DNA from: Comamonadaceae bacterium | GTDB lineage: Bacteria; Pseudomonadota; Gammaproteobacteria; Burkholderiales; Burkholderiaceae_C | Direction: 5' to 3' | NCBI GenBank assembly: GCA_027488985.1 | Contig: JAIYAR010000005.1 | Coordinates: forward strand, 124,001 to 188,000 | DNA length: 64,000 bases | Shown: positions 23,960 through 34,018 of the stretch, in pieces | Layout of the letters: each line of letters begins with the position of its first letter | Position numbering within the stretch: position 1 is the stretch's first letter | Program-made: the position numbers and the translations under genes | Notes under the pieces: model-generated | Told to the model about the DNA's origin: nothing | The model's database searches: none | The model's input: only the letters and a program-made list of their open reading frames with translations

Positions 23960-24477
23960 GCTGCCAGTCCACCCCGAGTGGACGCGGTGCCCAGGCGCCG
24001 GCGGATTTCGTCACGCACGTCGGTGCGCAGATTGAAGTGAAAGGCTGCCTCGGCCACCAGAAACAGTGGGCCGACCAAGAGGCCCATCAGGTCATCCACA
24101 AAAGCCGGTTTTTTGCCCTCGAAGTAGTGACCCACAAACTGGAAGGCCCAGCCCACTACAAACAAGCCGATGCCCCAACCCAGCCAGACGCCCGTGCTCT
24201 GCGCGGCAAACCACTGGCTGGCCGCCAGCGCTGCCGCCAGCAACACCGCCATGGTGACGCCGAAGCGTGCATCCAGACGTGTGTAAAACCAGGTAGAGGC
24301 AAGCGCCACCAACACGGCGGGGCTCAATTGCAATCCGGCAGCTGCCCACTGGGGGCGCGACAGCAGGATGGTGACCGCCAGCACGATCATGGGGATGCCC
24401 ACAAAGTGCGTGGCGACGTTGCGGCCGTCCTGGTGGTAGGCCGCGTATTGGGTCAGGTGGTCGGTGAGGGTTTTCAT
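23956..24477 (-). CDS. DUF962/Mpo1-like membrane protein
   Basis: A 173-aa protein with the DUF962 pattern: YAAYHQDGRNVATHFVGIPMIV near the N-terminus and FQFVGHYFEGKKPAFVDD later, which hold the conserved histidines. Four membrane helices are predicted. The yeast homologue Mpo1 is an Fe(II)-dependent dioxygenase acting on 2-hydroxy fatty acids; the bacterial role is inferred only. The start MKTLTDHL has AAGGAG 8 nt upstream; an earlier start adds 19 residues without a site. First gene of the DUF962-BASS-rarD operon. Confidence 0.87.
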   Translation of the reverse strand: MKTLTDHLTQYAAYHQDGRNVATHFVGIPMIVLAVTILLSRPQWAAAGLQLSPAVLVALASTWFYTRLDARFGVTMAVLLAAALAASQWFAAQSTGVWLGWGIGLFVVGWAFQFVGHYFEGKKPAFVDDLMGLLVGPLFLVAEAAFHFNLRTDVRDEIRRRLGTASTRGGLAA

Positions 24478-24584
24478 CTTTGTCTCCTTAGCGTTGAGCG
24501 GATCATGGGCGCAGGTATGCTTGCCGTCTGTCAAGTAGCCGACACAAAATCATCCACCTAGTGAAAGCCCTAGTCCCCCACGCC

Positions 24585-25289
24585 ATGTCCGATATCTCCA
24601 GCCACCTTCCCATGCTGCGCACCGGTCGCTGGTTTGCCCAGTTGCCGCCGGAGTTCGCCCGGGGTTTGTTGGACATGGCCCGTGTGCGCCACCTGCACGC
24701 CGGCGAAAAGCTGTTCTGGCGGGACGCACCTCCTTGCGGCTTGTATGCGCTGGTCCGGGGTGCCATCCGCATTTCGGGGCACAGCGGAGACGGCAATGCC
24801 GCGCGTGAAGCGGTGCTGGTGCTGTTGTCGCCACCTCAATGGTTCGGAGAAATTTCGGTGTTTGACGGCTCTGCCCGCACCCACGACGCGCACGCAGCCG
24901 AACCTTGCACGCTGCTACATGTTCCCCACGAAGAGTTGCTCGCATGGCTGGGACAACACCCGGTGCATTGGCGAGACCTGGCTGTGCTGATGGCCGACAA
25001 GCTGCGCCTGGCCTTTGTGAGCATGGAGGAACAAACTGTATTGCCGGCGCCCCAGCGCCTTGCGCGGCGCCTGCTAACCATGGCGCTGGGCTACGGGCAA
25101 GCGACAGAAAGCGACCGCACGCTGCGGGTACTGGCAGTTACCCAGGAACAACTCGCCTTGATTATCGGCGTATCACGCCAGACTACCAACCAGATTCTGC
25201 GCGACTTCAAATCCCGAGGCGTGCTGCACGTGCAGCGAGGCTGCATCGAGTTGCTGGACCTTCAGGCGCTGCGCGCGGAGTGCGAATAA
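24585..25289 (+). CDS. Crp/Fnr-family transcriptional regulator
   Basis: A 234-aa regulator with an N-terminal cyclic-nucleotide-binding-type barrel (about 20-130: HAGEKLFWRDAPPCGLYALVRGAIRIS, WFGEISVFDGSARTHDA) and a C-terminal Crp-type helix-turn-helix (VTQEQLALIIGVSRQTTNQILRDF). It lacks the FNR Fe-S cysteines, so it is not an FNR oxygen sensor. ATG 24585 is preferred over an in-frame GTG at 24561. It is divergent from the DUF962 operon, a plausible target. A bidirectional terminator follows. Confidence 0.9.
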   Translation: MSDISSHLPMLRTGRWFAQLPPEFARGLLDMARVRHLHAGEKLFWRDAPPCGLYALVRGAIRISGHSGDGNAAREAVLVLLSPPQWFGEISVFDGSARTHDAHAAEPCTLLHVPHEELLAWLGQHPVHWRDLAVLMADKLRLAFVSMEEQTVLPAPQRLARRLLTMALGYGQATESDRTLRVLAVTQEQLALIIGVSRQTTNQILRDFKSRGVLHVQRGCIELLDLQALRAECE

Positions 25290-25312
25290 AGTACCCGCCA
25301 CAACCCCATAAA

Positions 25313-25336
25313 AAAACGCGCCCGAGGGCGCGTTTT
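25313..25336. terminator. Bidirectional intrinsic terminator
   Basis: AAAACGCGCCC and GGGCGCGTTTT form a G+C-rich stem flanked by A- and T-tracts. It lies between the convergent Crp-like and gap genes. Confidence 0.85.
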
Positions 25337-25400
25337 GCTTGCATGAGAGGGAGTTCCACCAAGGTTACCGCAGAACCGGCTATGCCGGGCTGCTGGTAGC

Positions 25401-25440
25401 GCCCCCTGCAAGGGGGAGGCGGCAAAGCCGCCACGGGGGT
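25401..25440. repeat. Two-hairpin intergenic element before the gap stop
   Basis: CCCCCTGCAAGGGGG followed by GGCGGC-AAA-GCCGCC and then ACGGGGGT. I recall this CCCCCTGC/GGGGGAGGCGGC type of element as recurrent in Comamonadaceae intergenic regions. It is a different family from the TAGCTGCTCGCGC repeat, and only one copy was seen here. Confidence 0.6.
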
Positions 25441-25445
25441 AAACC

Positions 25446-26462
<1,017 letters not shown>

Positions 26463-26472
26463 TCAACTAGAA

Positions 26473-26500
26473 ACTATAAGCGGGTGTAACCACTTGGTAA
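26473..26500 (-). promoter_or_regulatory. Candidate sigma-70 promoter of gap
   Basis: On the minus strand TTACCA and TATAGT are 16 nt apart, about 30-55 nt upstream of the gap start, in the 97-nt tkt-gap gap. Confidence 0.5.
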
Positions 26501-26541
26501 GCGGCGCTTTTCATCAAGAAATACGCGCCGCTTGAGCCATC

Positions 26542-28620
26542 TCAAACTTTGCGGGTCAATGCAGCCTGCACGGTGTCTGCCACGTTCTCAGGCGTGAAGC
26601 CGAAGTGCTTGAACAGTACTGGAGCGGGAGCGGATTCACCGTACGTATCCAGACCGACAACGGCTGCTGTGCCGTACTTCCACCAGCCACCGGTGGAACC
26701 CATTTCCACCGCAATGCGGGGCACACCGGCCGGCAACACGCTGGCTTTGTACTCGGTACTTTGCAGGTCGAAGGTGGTTGTGGAGGGCATCGAGACCACG
26801 CGAACAGCGATCTTGCGCTCGGCCAGCACCTTTTGCGCAGCAATCGCCAGCTGAACTTCGGAACCGGTGGCGATGATCACGGCCTGGGTCTTCTTTTTGA
26901 GACCCACGTCTGATGGCTCGGACAACACGTAGGCGCCCTTACTGATAGAGTCAATGCCGGAGGCATCAGGGGCGGCAGCGGAGTCGCACTTGGCGGCATA
27001 AGCGATGTTCTGGCGGCTCAAGAGCAGCGCAGTAGGCTTGGCCTTGTTTTGCAAAGCGACGGTCCATGCCACGGCAGTTTCAGCCGTGTCAGCGGGACGC
27101 CAGACGTCTAGGTTGGGGATCAGGCGCAGGCTGGCCGCGTGCTCGATGGACTGGTGGGTGGGGCCGTCTTCGCCCAGACCGATGGAGTCGTGGGTGAACA
27201 CGTGCACCACACGCAGCTTCATCAAGGCCGCCATGCGGATGGCGTTGCGGCTGTAGTCGCTGAAGGTCAGGAAAGTGCCGCCGTAAGGGATGTAACCACC
27301 GTGCAGGGCCACGCCGTTCATGATGGCGGCCATGCCGAACTCGCGCACACCGTAGTTGATGTGGCGGCCGCCCTGGCCGGCTTCGTTGGTCACCACGTCG
27401 CCGGTCAACGCGTCAAAGCGCAGGTTGGGCGTGCTCTTGGTGTTGGTCAGGTTGGAGCCGGTCAAGTCGGCGGAGCCACCCAGCATTTCGGGCAATGCAG
27501 CGGTGAAAGACTCCAGCGCCAACTGGCTGGCCTTGCGGCTGGCCACAGTCTCGCCCTTTTGATGCGCAGAGATCACGGTGTCCACGGCGGTCTGCACGAA
27601 GTTCTTGGGCAGGTCACCCTTCATGCGGCGCACGAACTCTTTGGCCAGCTCGGGGAAGGCGGCCTTGTAGGCGGCGAACTTGTCGTTCCACGCAGCTTCT
27701 GCAGCCTTGCCTTTTTCCTTGGCGTCCCAGTCTGCGTAGACTTCTTTGGGGATCACAAAGGGGGCGTGGCTCCAGCCGATGGCTTCGCGGGTGAGCTTGA
27801 TTTCTTCAGCACCCAAAGGCTCGCCGTGGGCCTTGGAAGTGTTGGCACGGTTGGGGCTGCCCTTGCCGATGTGGGTCTTGCTGATGATCAAAGTGGGGCG
27901 GTTGTCGGTGCCGGCCTTGGCTTGCGAAATAGCAGCAGAGACAGCAGCAGCATCGTGACCATCCACGGGGCCGATCACGTTCCAGCCGTAGGCCACAAAA
28001 CGCTGAGCGGTGTTGTCGATGAACCAGGGAGCGACCTGGCCGTCGATGGAGATGCCGTTGTCGTCGTACAGGGCGATCAGCTTGCCCAGCTTCCAGGCGC
28101 CGGCCAATGCGGCGGCTTCGTGGCTGATGCCCTCCATCAGGCAACCATCACCCATGAACACATAGGTGTGGTGGTCCACGATGGCATGGCCTTCGCGGTT
28201 GAATTCTTTGGCCAGCAGCTTTTCAGCCAAGGCAAAGCCCACGGCATTGGTAATGCCCTGACCCAAGGGGCCGGTGGTGGTTTCTACACCGGGGGTAATA
28301 CCGAACTCAGGGTGACCTGCCGTTTTGCTGTGCAGCTGGCGGAAGTTTTTCAGTTCGGTGATGGGCAGCTTGTAGCCGGTCAGGTGCAGCAACGCATAGA
28401 TCAGCATGGAGCCGTGGCCGTTGGACAGGATGAAGCGGTCGCGGTTCGCCCAATTCGGGTTCGCGGGGTTGTGACGGAGGTGCTCACCCCACAATGCCAC
28501 TGCCATGTCGGCCATGCCCATGGGGGCGCCGGGGTGGCCGGAATTGGCTTGCTGCACAGCGTCCATGGACAGTGCGCGGATGGCATTTGCCATGTCTTTG
28601 GTATTGGGGGTGGGGGCCAT
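26542..28620 (-). CDS. tkt: Transketolase
   Basis: Thiamine-diphosphate enzyme moving two-carbon ketol units in the pentose phosphate and Calvin pathways. The 692-aa protein has the typical order: [19 protein letters not shown], the ThDP motif [13 protein letters not shown] ... DDNGISIDG, the pyrimidine domain with [16 protein letters not shown] and [16 protein letters not shown], and a C-terminal domain (ATGSEVQLA). The ATG is chosen over an upstream TTG. gap lies downstream on the same strand, a common betaproteobacterial pairing of central carbon genes. It is divergent from the OYE reductase. Confidence 0.97.
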   Translation of the reverse strand: MAPTPNTKDMANAIRALSMDAVQQANSGHPGAPMGMADMAVALWGEHLRHNPANPNWANRDRFILSNGHGSMLIYALLHLTGYKLPITELKNFRQLHSKTAGHPEFGITPGVETTTGPLGQGITNAVGFALAEKLLAKEFNREGHAIVDHHTYVFMGDGCLMEGISHEAAALAGAWKLGKLIALYDDNGISIDGQVAPWFIDNTAQRFVAYGWNVIGPVDGHDAAAVSAAISQAKAGTDNRPTLIISKTHIGKGSPNRANTSKAHGEPLGAEEIKLTREAIGWSHAPFVIPKEVYADWDAKEKGKAAEAAWNDKFAAYKAAFPELAKEFVRRMKGDLPKNFVQTAVDTVISAHQKGETVASRKASQLALESFTAALPEMLGGSADLTGSNLTNTKSTPNLRFDALTGDVVTNEAGQGGRHINYGVREFGMAAIMNGVALHGGYIPYGGTFLTFSDYSRNAIRMAALMKLRVVHVFTHDSIGLGEDGPTHQSIEHAASLRLIPNLDVWRPADTAETAVAWTVALQNKAKPTALLLSRQNIAYAAKCDSAAAPDASGIDSISKGAYVLSEPSDVGLKKKTQAVIIATGSEVQLAIAAQKVLAERKIAVRVVSMPSTTTFDLQSTEYKASVLPAGVPRIAVEMGSTGGWWKYGTAAVVGLDTYGESAPAPVLFKHFGFTPENVADTVQAALTRKV

Positions 28621-28753
28621 TGAGGGCAACTCCGGGAGGTAGGTTAAGAAAGAGTGGAAGCGTGAAACTGCCGCGATTTTACCGGTGCGGGTTTTGGCGG
28701 ACCTTACACCCCTGCAGCGAACGCGATTGCCGGCCTTGGGCTATGCTTTTGGC

Positions 28754-29875
28754 ATGAGCCTTCTCTTCACCCCCACCACCCTCCCCTCGCCCGATGGCGG
28801 CCTCGTTTTGCCTAATCGGATTGTTGTGGCCCCCATGTGCCAATACCAAGCCGTGAACGGGGAGGCTACGGACTGGCATTTGATGCATTGGGGCAACCTG
28901 CTCAATAGCGGTGCCGCCTTGTTCACCATCGAAGCTACGGGCGTGTTGCCCGAAGGCCGCATCACACCGGCCTGTCTCGGGCTGTGGGACGATCGTACCG
29001 AGGCGGCCTTGGCCGACAAACTGCACCGGGCTCGCAAGTTGGCGCCGCACACCGCGGTGTGTATCCAGCTCGCACATGCAGGACGCAAAGCATCCAGCAA
29101 ACTGCCCTGGCAAGGCGGGCAATTGCTGGCACGTGAAGACGGCGGATGGGAACCGGTAGGCCCCTCAGCCCTTCCCCAGTTGCCGCAAGAGCCGCCGCCT
29201 GCCGAACTGACACTGGAAGGCATGGAGCGCGTCAAGGCCGCGTTTGTAGAGGCTGCGATTCGTAGCGCCCGGTTGGGTGTGGAAGCCATCGAACTCCATG
29301 CCGCCCACGGCTACCTGATGCATGAGTTTTTGTCGCCCATCGCCAACCAGCGCACCGATGCCTACGGGGGCAGCCTGGAAAACCGCATGCGCTTCCCGCT
29401 GGAGGTTTTTGCAGCGATGCGAGCCGCCTTCCGCGGTGCGCTGGGCGTGCGCATCTCTGCCAGCGATTGGGTGGAGGGTGCGTGGGATGTGGAGCAAAGC
29501 GCTGTCTTTGCACAACAACTCAAGGCGGTGGGCTGTGACTTCATCCATGTATCCAGCGGCGGGGTCTCGCCCCAGCAAAAAATTGCGCTGGGTGCCAACT
29601 ACCAGGTGCCTTTTGCGAAGCGCATCCGCGAGGCATCCGGCATGGTCACCACGGCGGTAGGACTGATCACCGAGCCGCAGCAAGCGGAAGAAATTCTGCA
29701 AGCCGGCGATGCCGACCTGATCGCCCTGGCCCGTGCCTTCCTCTACAACCCTCGTTGGGGATGGCACGCCGCCGCGGCGCTGGGCGGCCAGGTGGAGGGC
29801 AACCCCGTCTATTGGCGCTGCCTGCCGCGCGAGGCGCAGAGCGTGTTCGGAAAGGTGGCGGTAGGCACGCGTTAA
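28754..29875 (+). CDS. Old-yellow-enzyme family NADH:flavin oxidoreductase (YqjM-like)
   Basis: FMN enzyme of 373 aa that reduces activated C=C bonds (ene-reductase). The TIM-barrel pattern begins LPNRIVVAPMCQY, with a Cys at the YqjM regulatory position. LAHAGRK, ELHAAHGYLMHEFLSPIANQRTDAYGGSLENRMRF (the substrate His and FMN contacts) and ALARAFLYNP near the end are present. It matches the class III OYE branch. The inner ATG at 28754 gives the canonical N-terminus. A strong terminator follows. Confidence 0.93.
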   Translation: MSLLFTPTTLPSPDGGLVLPNRIVVAPMCQYQAVNGEATDWHLMHWGNLLNSGAALFTIEATGVLPEGRITPACLGLWDDRTEAALADKLHRARKLAPHTAVCIQLAHAGRKASSKLPWQGGQLLAREDGGWEPVGPSALPQLPQEPPPAELTLEGMERVKAAFVEAAIRSARLGVEAIELHAAHGYLMHEFLSPIANQRTDAYGGSLENRMRFPLEVFAAMRAAFRGALGVRISASDWVEGAWDVEQSAVFAQQLKAVGCDFIHVSSGGVSPQQKIALGANYQVPFAKRIREASGMVTTAVGLITEPQQAEEILQAGDADLIALARAFLYNPRWGWHAAAALGGQVEGNPVYWRCLPREAQSVFGKVAVGTR

Positions 29876-29892
29876 GCCCCTCTATGGCCAAC

Positions 29893-29920
29893 AAAAAAGG
29901 GAGCCAAGGCTCCCTTTTTT
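29893..29920. terminator. Bidirectional intrinsic terminator
   Basis: AAAAAAGGGAGCC and GGCTCCCTTTTTT form a stem with A- and T-tracts between the convergent OYE and PEP-CTERM genes. Confidence 0.9.
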
Positions 29921-29940
29921 GTTGCTGACAGAGACTGAAT

Positions 29941-30579
29941 TTAAGCAGCCTTGCCCTTCATGCGGCGACGGCTGATCACGCCCATCAGACCCAAACCTGC
30001 CAACAACATGGCGTAGGTTTCTGGCTCTGGAACGGGTGTCACATTGGATTGCAAGAACTCTACTCGCAAGCCTGTGGGGTTGCCTGTTCTCTGAGCGGTG
30101 TTGATCACCACGAATTCCAGCGTGTTAACACCACTGTTGAAGCCAGTAGAAGCTCCGAAGTCGTAGAAGCTGGTAAATCCATTGGCGCTTCCAACTTCCG
30201 TACCGTTGAGCTTGACCTTTGCGTTGTTATCAGCGGCAAAGCGGCCGGTAAAACTGGCGCTAGAGGCGTTAAAGCCTGTCAAATCAAAGTTCAACTTCCA
30301 AGAATAAGTGCCATTGGCGCTGGGATCGAAAGATTCGCCTTGGCTTGTTGTCGGTGTAATCCATTTGGAGGTGATGGTGTTAGCCATCCAATTACCAGCC
30401 AGAGGAAATGTTCCATTGCTGCTGACATACCCGAATGAGCTGCCGTTCAGTGAGTAATTGGTGTCTTGGGCTCCGCTAGCAAAGCTGCCGCCCGTGTTCA
30501 CCAGACCGCTGATAGACGCGGCTTGTGCCGATACAAACGACGCCGTAGCGACAACGGCTGCAATCAAAAACTTTTTCAT
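29941..30579 (-). CDS. PEP-CTERM sorting-domain exported protein
   Basis: Exported protein of 212 aa. It has a signal peptide (MKKFLIAAVVATASFVSAQAA), a beta-rich Asn/Ser/Thr-rich body lacking cysteines, and a C-terminal PEP-CTERM tag: VPEPETYAMLLAGLGLMG then a basic RRRMKGK tail. Such proteins are cut by exosortase and sent to the surface in exopolysaccharide-producing Gram-negatives. No exosortase or exopolysaccharide genes are in the window. AGGGGAGAG lies upstream of the ATG. A longer frame upstream has no signal and is rejected. Confidence 0.9.
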   Translation of the reverse strand: MKKFLIAAVVATASFVSAQAASISGLVNTGGSFASGAQDTNYSLNGSSFGYVSSNGTFPLAGNWMANTITSKWITPTTSQGESFDPSANGTYSWKLNFDLTGFNASSASFTGRFAADNNAKVKLNGTEVGSANGFTSFYDFGASTGFNSGVNTLEFVVINTAQRTGNPTGLRVEFLQSNVTPVPEPETYAMLLAGLGLMGVISRRRMKGKAA

Positions 30580-30691
30580 GGCTCTCCCCTTTGTGTAAAA
30601 CAAATCAGGCTCCAATTTTAAGAAACAGCATCCCCATGACATGTAGGCCAAATGGACTAACGCACCCGCAAAAATGTGGAAAACATCACGT

Positions 30692-32980
30692 TTATTGCGA
30701 TGGTTCCGGCGCCCTCTCCCACGTCGGCCGCACGGCGAGAGCTGGCGAGATGGCTTGTCCGTCCAAGCCGATACTCTCCAAAAAGCCGCCATCGGCCCAC
30801 TCCTCATAGCGCCAGTCATCACCAACCCGGACCACACCGGCTGGCGGCTGCACTTCCTGCACCGGCACGTTCTTGAGGGCGGTGGCCATGTATTCGATCC
30901 ATGCCGGCAGGGCGAGTGCAGAGCCGGAAGCGCGCGAGCCTAAGCTGCGCGGCGTGTCGTAACCCACCCAAACCACAGCAACGAGGCCGGGCTGGTAGCC
31001 GGCAAACCAGGCATCCATCACGTCATTGGTAGTACCGGTTTTTCCATACAGGTCCGGGCGCTTGAGGATGGCTTGTGCTTTGGCCGCGGTGCCGGAGCGG
31101 GTCACCTCTTGCAACAGGCTGGACACCATGAAGGTATTGCGCTGGGGTACGGTGCGAACGGTCTCGTCCAGCACCTGGGGCTTGGCTTCGAACACCACCT
31201 CGCCATTCGTGCGGGCAATCTTCTGGATCAGCACCGGGTTCACGCGGAAACCACCATTGGCCAGCACCGCATACGCGCCCGCCATTTGCAGCGGGTTGGT
31301 CGAGCCACTGCCCAAAGCCTGGGTCAAGTTGTCGGGCTGGCGCTCGGGGTCGAAGCCGAAGCGGCTGGTCCACTCGCGGGCGCCCACCGGTGAGAGCAGC
31401 TGCATCAGACGGATGGACACCAGGTTCTTGGAGCGGGCCAGCGCGCGGCGCAAGGTGATGGGGCCGTCGGTACTGCCGTCATCGTTTTCGGGGGCCCAAT
31501 CACCCACGTTCTCCATGGGCGCGTCGTTCACCAGGGACTCGGGCTGCATGCCGCTCTCGATGGCGCCGGAGTAGATGAAGGGCTTGTAGCTGGAACCCGG
31601 CTGGCGCCAGCCTTGGGTCACGTGGTTGAACTGGTTGCGGTGAAAATCGAAGCCGCCAACCAGCGCACGAATTTCACCAGTAGCCGGGTCCATGGACACG
31701 AATGCCCCTTCTGCCTCGGGCCACTGCACCAGGCTCCAGGCCTTGCCCTGTTGCAGCACCCGAACTACTGAGCCACGGCGCAGTTTCAGCTTGGCGGCTG
31801 CCGAGTCGCCCAAACCGGACTGCGCGGGGCGCAGGCCGGCACCGTCGATGGTGATGGCCTCACCCGAGCCCAACACTACGCTCACAGCTTTGGCGCTGGC
31901 GCGGGTGACGATGGCGATACGCAGGTCTTCGTCATCGTCGTAGTCGGCAAGCGCCTGCGCGACTGAAGGGTCTTCGTCCTTGAGGTCAGCCGCAAGTGTT
32001 TCCTGCCCTTCTGGGCCGCGCCAGACCTGGCGCAGAGAGTGTTCCACCAAGGTGTTGCGCAAGGCCTTGTAAGCCACCTGCTGGTCAATAGCACGCAGGG
32101 TGGTGGTGACGTTGAGGCCGGTGGTGTAGCTCAGCTCACCGAACTGGGCATAGACCTGCTGGCGAACCATCTCCGCCACGTACTCGGCGTGCACATCCAC
32201 TTCATTGCGTTTGCGCACGCTCAGCTTTTCGGCTCTGGCAGCCTGGTACTGCGCCTCGTCGATCACACCCTCCGAGCGCATGCGGCCCAAAGCCACGAGT
32301 TGGCGGGTGCGGGCGCGCTCGAAATTCTGGATGGGGTTGGCAAAGTAGGGGTTCTGCGGCAGGCCGGCCAACATCGCGCATTCGGACGCACTGAGCGCAG
32401 ATAGCGTTTTGCCGAAGTAGGCCTGTGCCGCCGCTTCAAAGCCGTAAGCCCGTGCTCCCAGGTAGATCTGGTTCATGTAGAGCTCCAGAATCTGGTCTTT
32501 GCTGAGCTGCGACTCGATCTTGTAGGCCAGCAGCGCTTCCTTGATCTTGCGCTCCAGCGTCCGCGAGCGGCTCAGGAAGAACGTGCGCGCCACTTGTTGG
32601 GTGATAGTGGACGCCCCCTGGGTGCGGCCACCGGTCAGGTTGGCCACGATGGCGCGGGCGACGCCTATGGGGTCCAGCCCGCCATGGCCATAGAAGCGCG
32701 AATCTTCAACGGCCAGCAGGCTGTCTTTCATCAGCTTGGGGATCTGGTCTATGGGCTTGTAGACCCGGCGCTCGGTGCCGAAACCGGCCACCTCCACACC
32801 ATCGGCCGTCAGCACACGCAGCGGCTGCTTGGGCTGATAATTGGAAAGAGAAGAGGTGTCAGGCAGCTGGGTCGAGAAAAAGGCGACCGCAGCTGCCAGA
32901 AACAGGGCACCCAGCACCGCAAATACCAGACCGGTTTTGAGGATGCGCATGGGCCAAGGGTCCCGGAAAAAGGTATGCAT
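30692..32980 (-). CDS. mrcA: Penicillin-binding protein 1A
   Basis: Bifunctional peptidoglycan glycosyltransferase/transpeptidase of 762 aa. It has one N-terminal membrane helix (about 12-35), a GT51 domain (EDSRFYGHGGLDPIGVARA, GASTITQQVARTFFLS, ERKIKEALLA), an OB-like insert, and a transpeptidase domain with the serine motif SSYKP, SKN-like SKNLVS and KTGTTNDVMDAWF. An ATG at 32950 (MRILKTG) is an equally good start. The gene is convergent-free: the PEP-CTERM gene lies downstream on the same strand after 112 nt without a clear terminator. Confidence 0.95.
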   Translation of the reverse strand: MHTFFRDPWPMRILKTGLVFAVLGALFLAAAVAFFSTQLPDTSSLSNYQPKQPLRVLTADGVEVAGFGTERRVYKPIDQIPKLMKDSLLAVEDSRFYGHGGLDPIGVARAIVANLTGGRTQGASTITQQVARTFFLSRSRTLERKIKEALLAYKIESQLSKDQILELYMNQIYLGARAYGFEAAAQAYFGKTLSALSASECAMLAGLPQNPYFANPIQNFERARTRQLVALGRMRSEGVIDEAQYQAARAEKLSVRKRNEVDVHAEYVAEMVRQQVYAQFGELSYTTGLNVTTTLRAIDQQVAYKALRNTLVEHSLRQVWRGPEGQETLAADLKDEDPSVAQALADYDDDEDLRIAIVTRASAKAVSVVLGSGEAITIDGAGLRPAQSGLGDSAAAKLKLRRGSVVRVLQQGKAWSLVQWPEAEGAFVSMDPATGEIRALVGGFDFHRNQFNHVTQGWRQPGSSYKPFIYSGAIESGMQPESLVNDAPMENVGDWAPENDDGSTDGPITLRRALARSKNLVSIRLMQLLSPVGAREWTSRFGFDPERQPDNLTQALGSGSTNPLQMAGAYAVLANGGFRVNPVLIQKIARTNGEVVFEAKPQVLDETVRTVPQRNTFMVSSLLQEVTRSGTAAKAQAILKRPDLYGKTGTTNDVMDAWFAGYQPGLVAVVWVGYDTPRSLGSRASGSALALPAWIEYMATALKNVPVQEVQPPAGVVRVGDDWRYEEWADGGFLESIGLDGQAISPALAVRPTWERAPEPSQ

Positions 32981-33047
32981 AGCGGCTCGAAGATGGAGCG
33001 CGCATTATCGGCAGTGCAGGTCGCGCTCGGGCAACCCGTTTGTAAAC

Positions 33048-33090
33048 GCTATGAAAACAGGAGCTGCTCGCGCAATATTGGCGGGGGTTA
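33048..33090 (+). repeat. Interspersed repeat, copy 8
   Basis: GCTATGAAAACAGGAGCTGC then TCGCGCAATATTGGCGGGG. It lies between PBP1A and the ParA-like gene, overlapping the stop of the latter by 3 nt. Confidence 0.85.
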
Positions 33091-33882
33091 CTTGCTCTTT
33101 TTGGCCGGTTTTTTCTTGGGCAGCAAGGCGTCGTGCAACGCCACAAACTCTTGCGTCAGCTTGTGGCCGGGCTCCAGATAAATCATGGGTTTGGCCTGCT
33201 CGTGCGACTCGCGGATCTTCACCGAGGCACCGAGGTAAGGCTGCAAGACCGGCAGGCCTTCGTCAATCAGCTCCTGCACCAGGCGCTGCGGCAGGTTGGC
33301 GCGCGGCTGGAACTGGTTGACCACGATACCTTCCACTTCCAGATTCTTGTTGTGGTCAGCTTTGATCTCCTGCACGTTCTCCAGCAAGGTGTAGAGCGCG
33401 CGGCGGGAGAAGTCGTCGCAGTCAAACGGGATCAGGCAGCCTTGCGCGGCAATCAGCGCGCTGCGCGTGTAGAAGTTGAGTGCGGGCGGGGTGTCGATGT
33501 AAATCTGGTCGTAATCGGCGGCCAACTGTTCCAACGCATCACGCAGCTTGTAGATCTTGTGGCGGCTCTCCAGCTTGCTGTGCAGCTCATCGAGCAGCGG
33601 GCTGGATGGCAGCAGGTCCAGATTGGGCCACTGGGTTTCGCTGATGTAGTCGCTGGCAGGCTTGTCGCGCACTGTGAACTTGAGGCTCTGCTCAAAAAAC
33701 TCGGCCACGTTAGGCAACTCGTCGGCCATCTCGGCACCCAGCAGATAACGGCTGGAATTGCCCTGGGAGTCCAAGTCAATCACCAGGGTGCGCAAGCCTT
33801 GGGACGCACTGATGGCCGCCAGGTTGCAGGTGATGGTGGACTTGCCAACGCCACCTTTCTGGTTGAAAACAACGTGCTGCAT
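33088..33882 (-). CDS. ParA/MinD-like ATPase
   Basis: A 264-aa ATPase with the deviant Walker A KGGVGKST (9-16), switch I (DLDSQGNSS) and Walker B (YDQIYIDTPP). It has no N-terminal helix-turn-helix and no adjacent parB, so it is an orphan ParA like those that position protein clusters or chromosomes, rather than a chromosomal partition parA. The end is Lys-rich (KKKPAKKSK). It is divergent from murU. Confidence 0.9.
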   Translation of the reverse strand: MQHVVFNQKGGVGKSTITCNLAAISASQGLRTLVIDLDSQGNSSRYLLGAEMADELPNVAEFFEQSLKFTVRDKPASDYISETQWPNLDLLPSSPLLDELHSKLESRHKIYKLRDALEQLAADYDQIYIDTPPALNFYTRSALIAAQGCLIPFDCDDFSRRALYTLLENVQEIKADHNKNLEVEGIVVNQFQPRANLPQRLVQELIDEGLPVLQPYLGASVKIRESHEQAKPMIYLEPGHKLTQEFVALHDALLPKKKPAKKSK

Positions 33883-34018
33883 AACGAATTCCTTTGATCA
33901 AAGCGGTCCACGGGGATACAGGCAGTCTAGCGGGGCCGCATGACACGACGCTGAACACCCCTGCGCACACGCCATGCAGGCAAAAACTGCGCCAGTGCGT
34001 GGGCTATGCTTCCCCACC

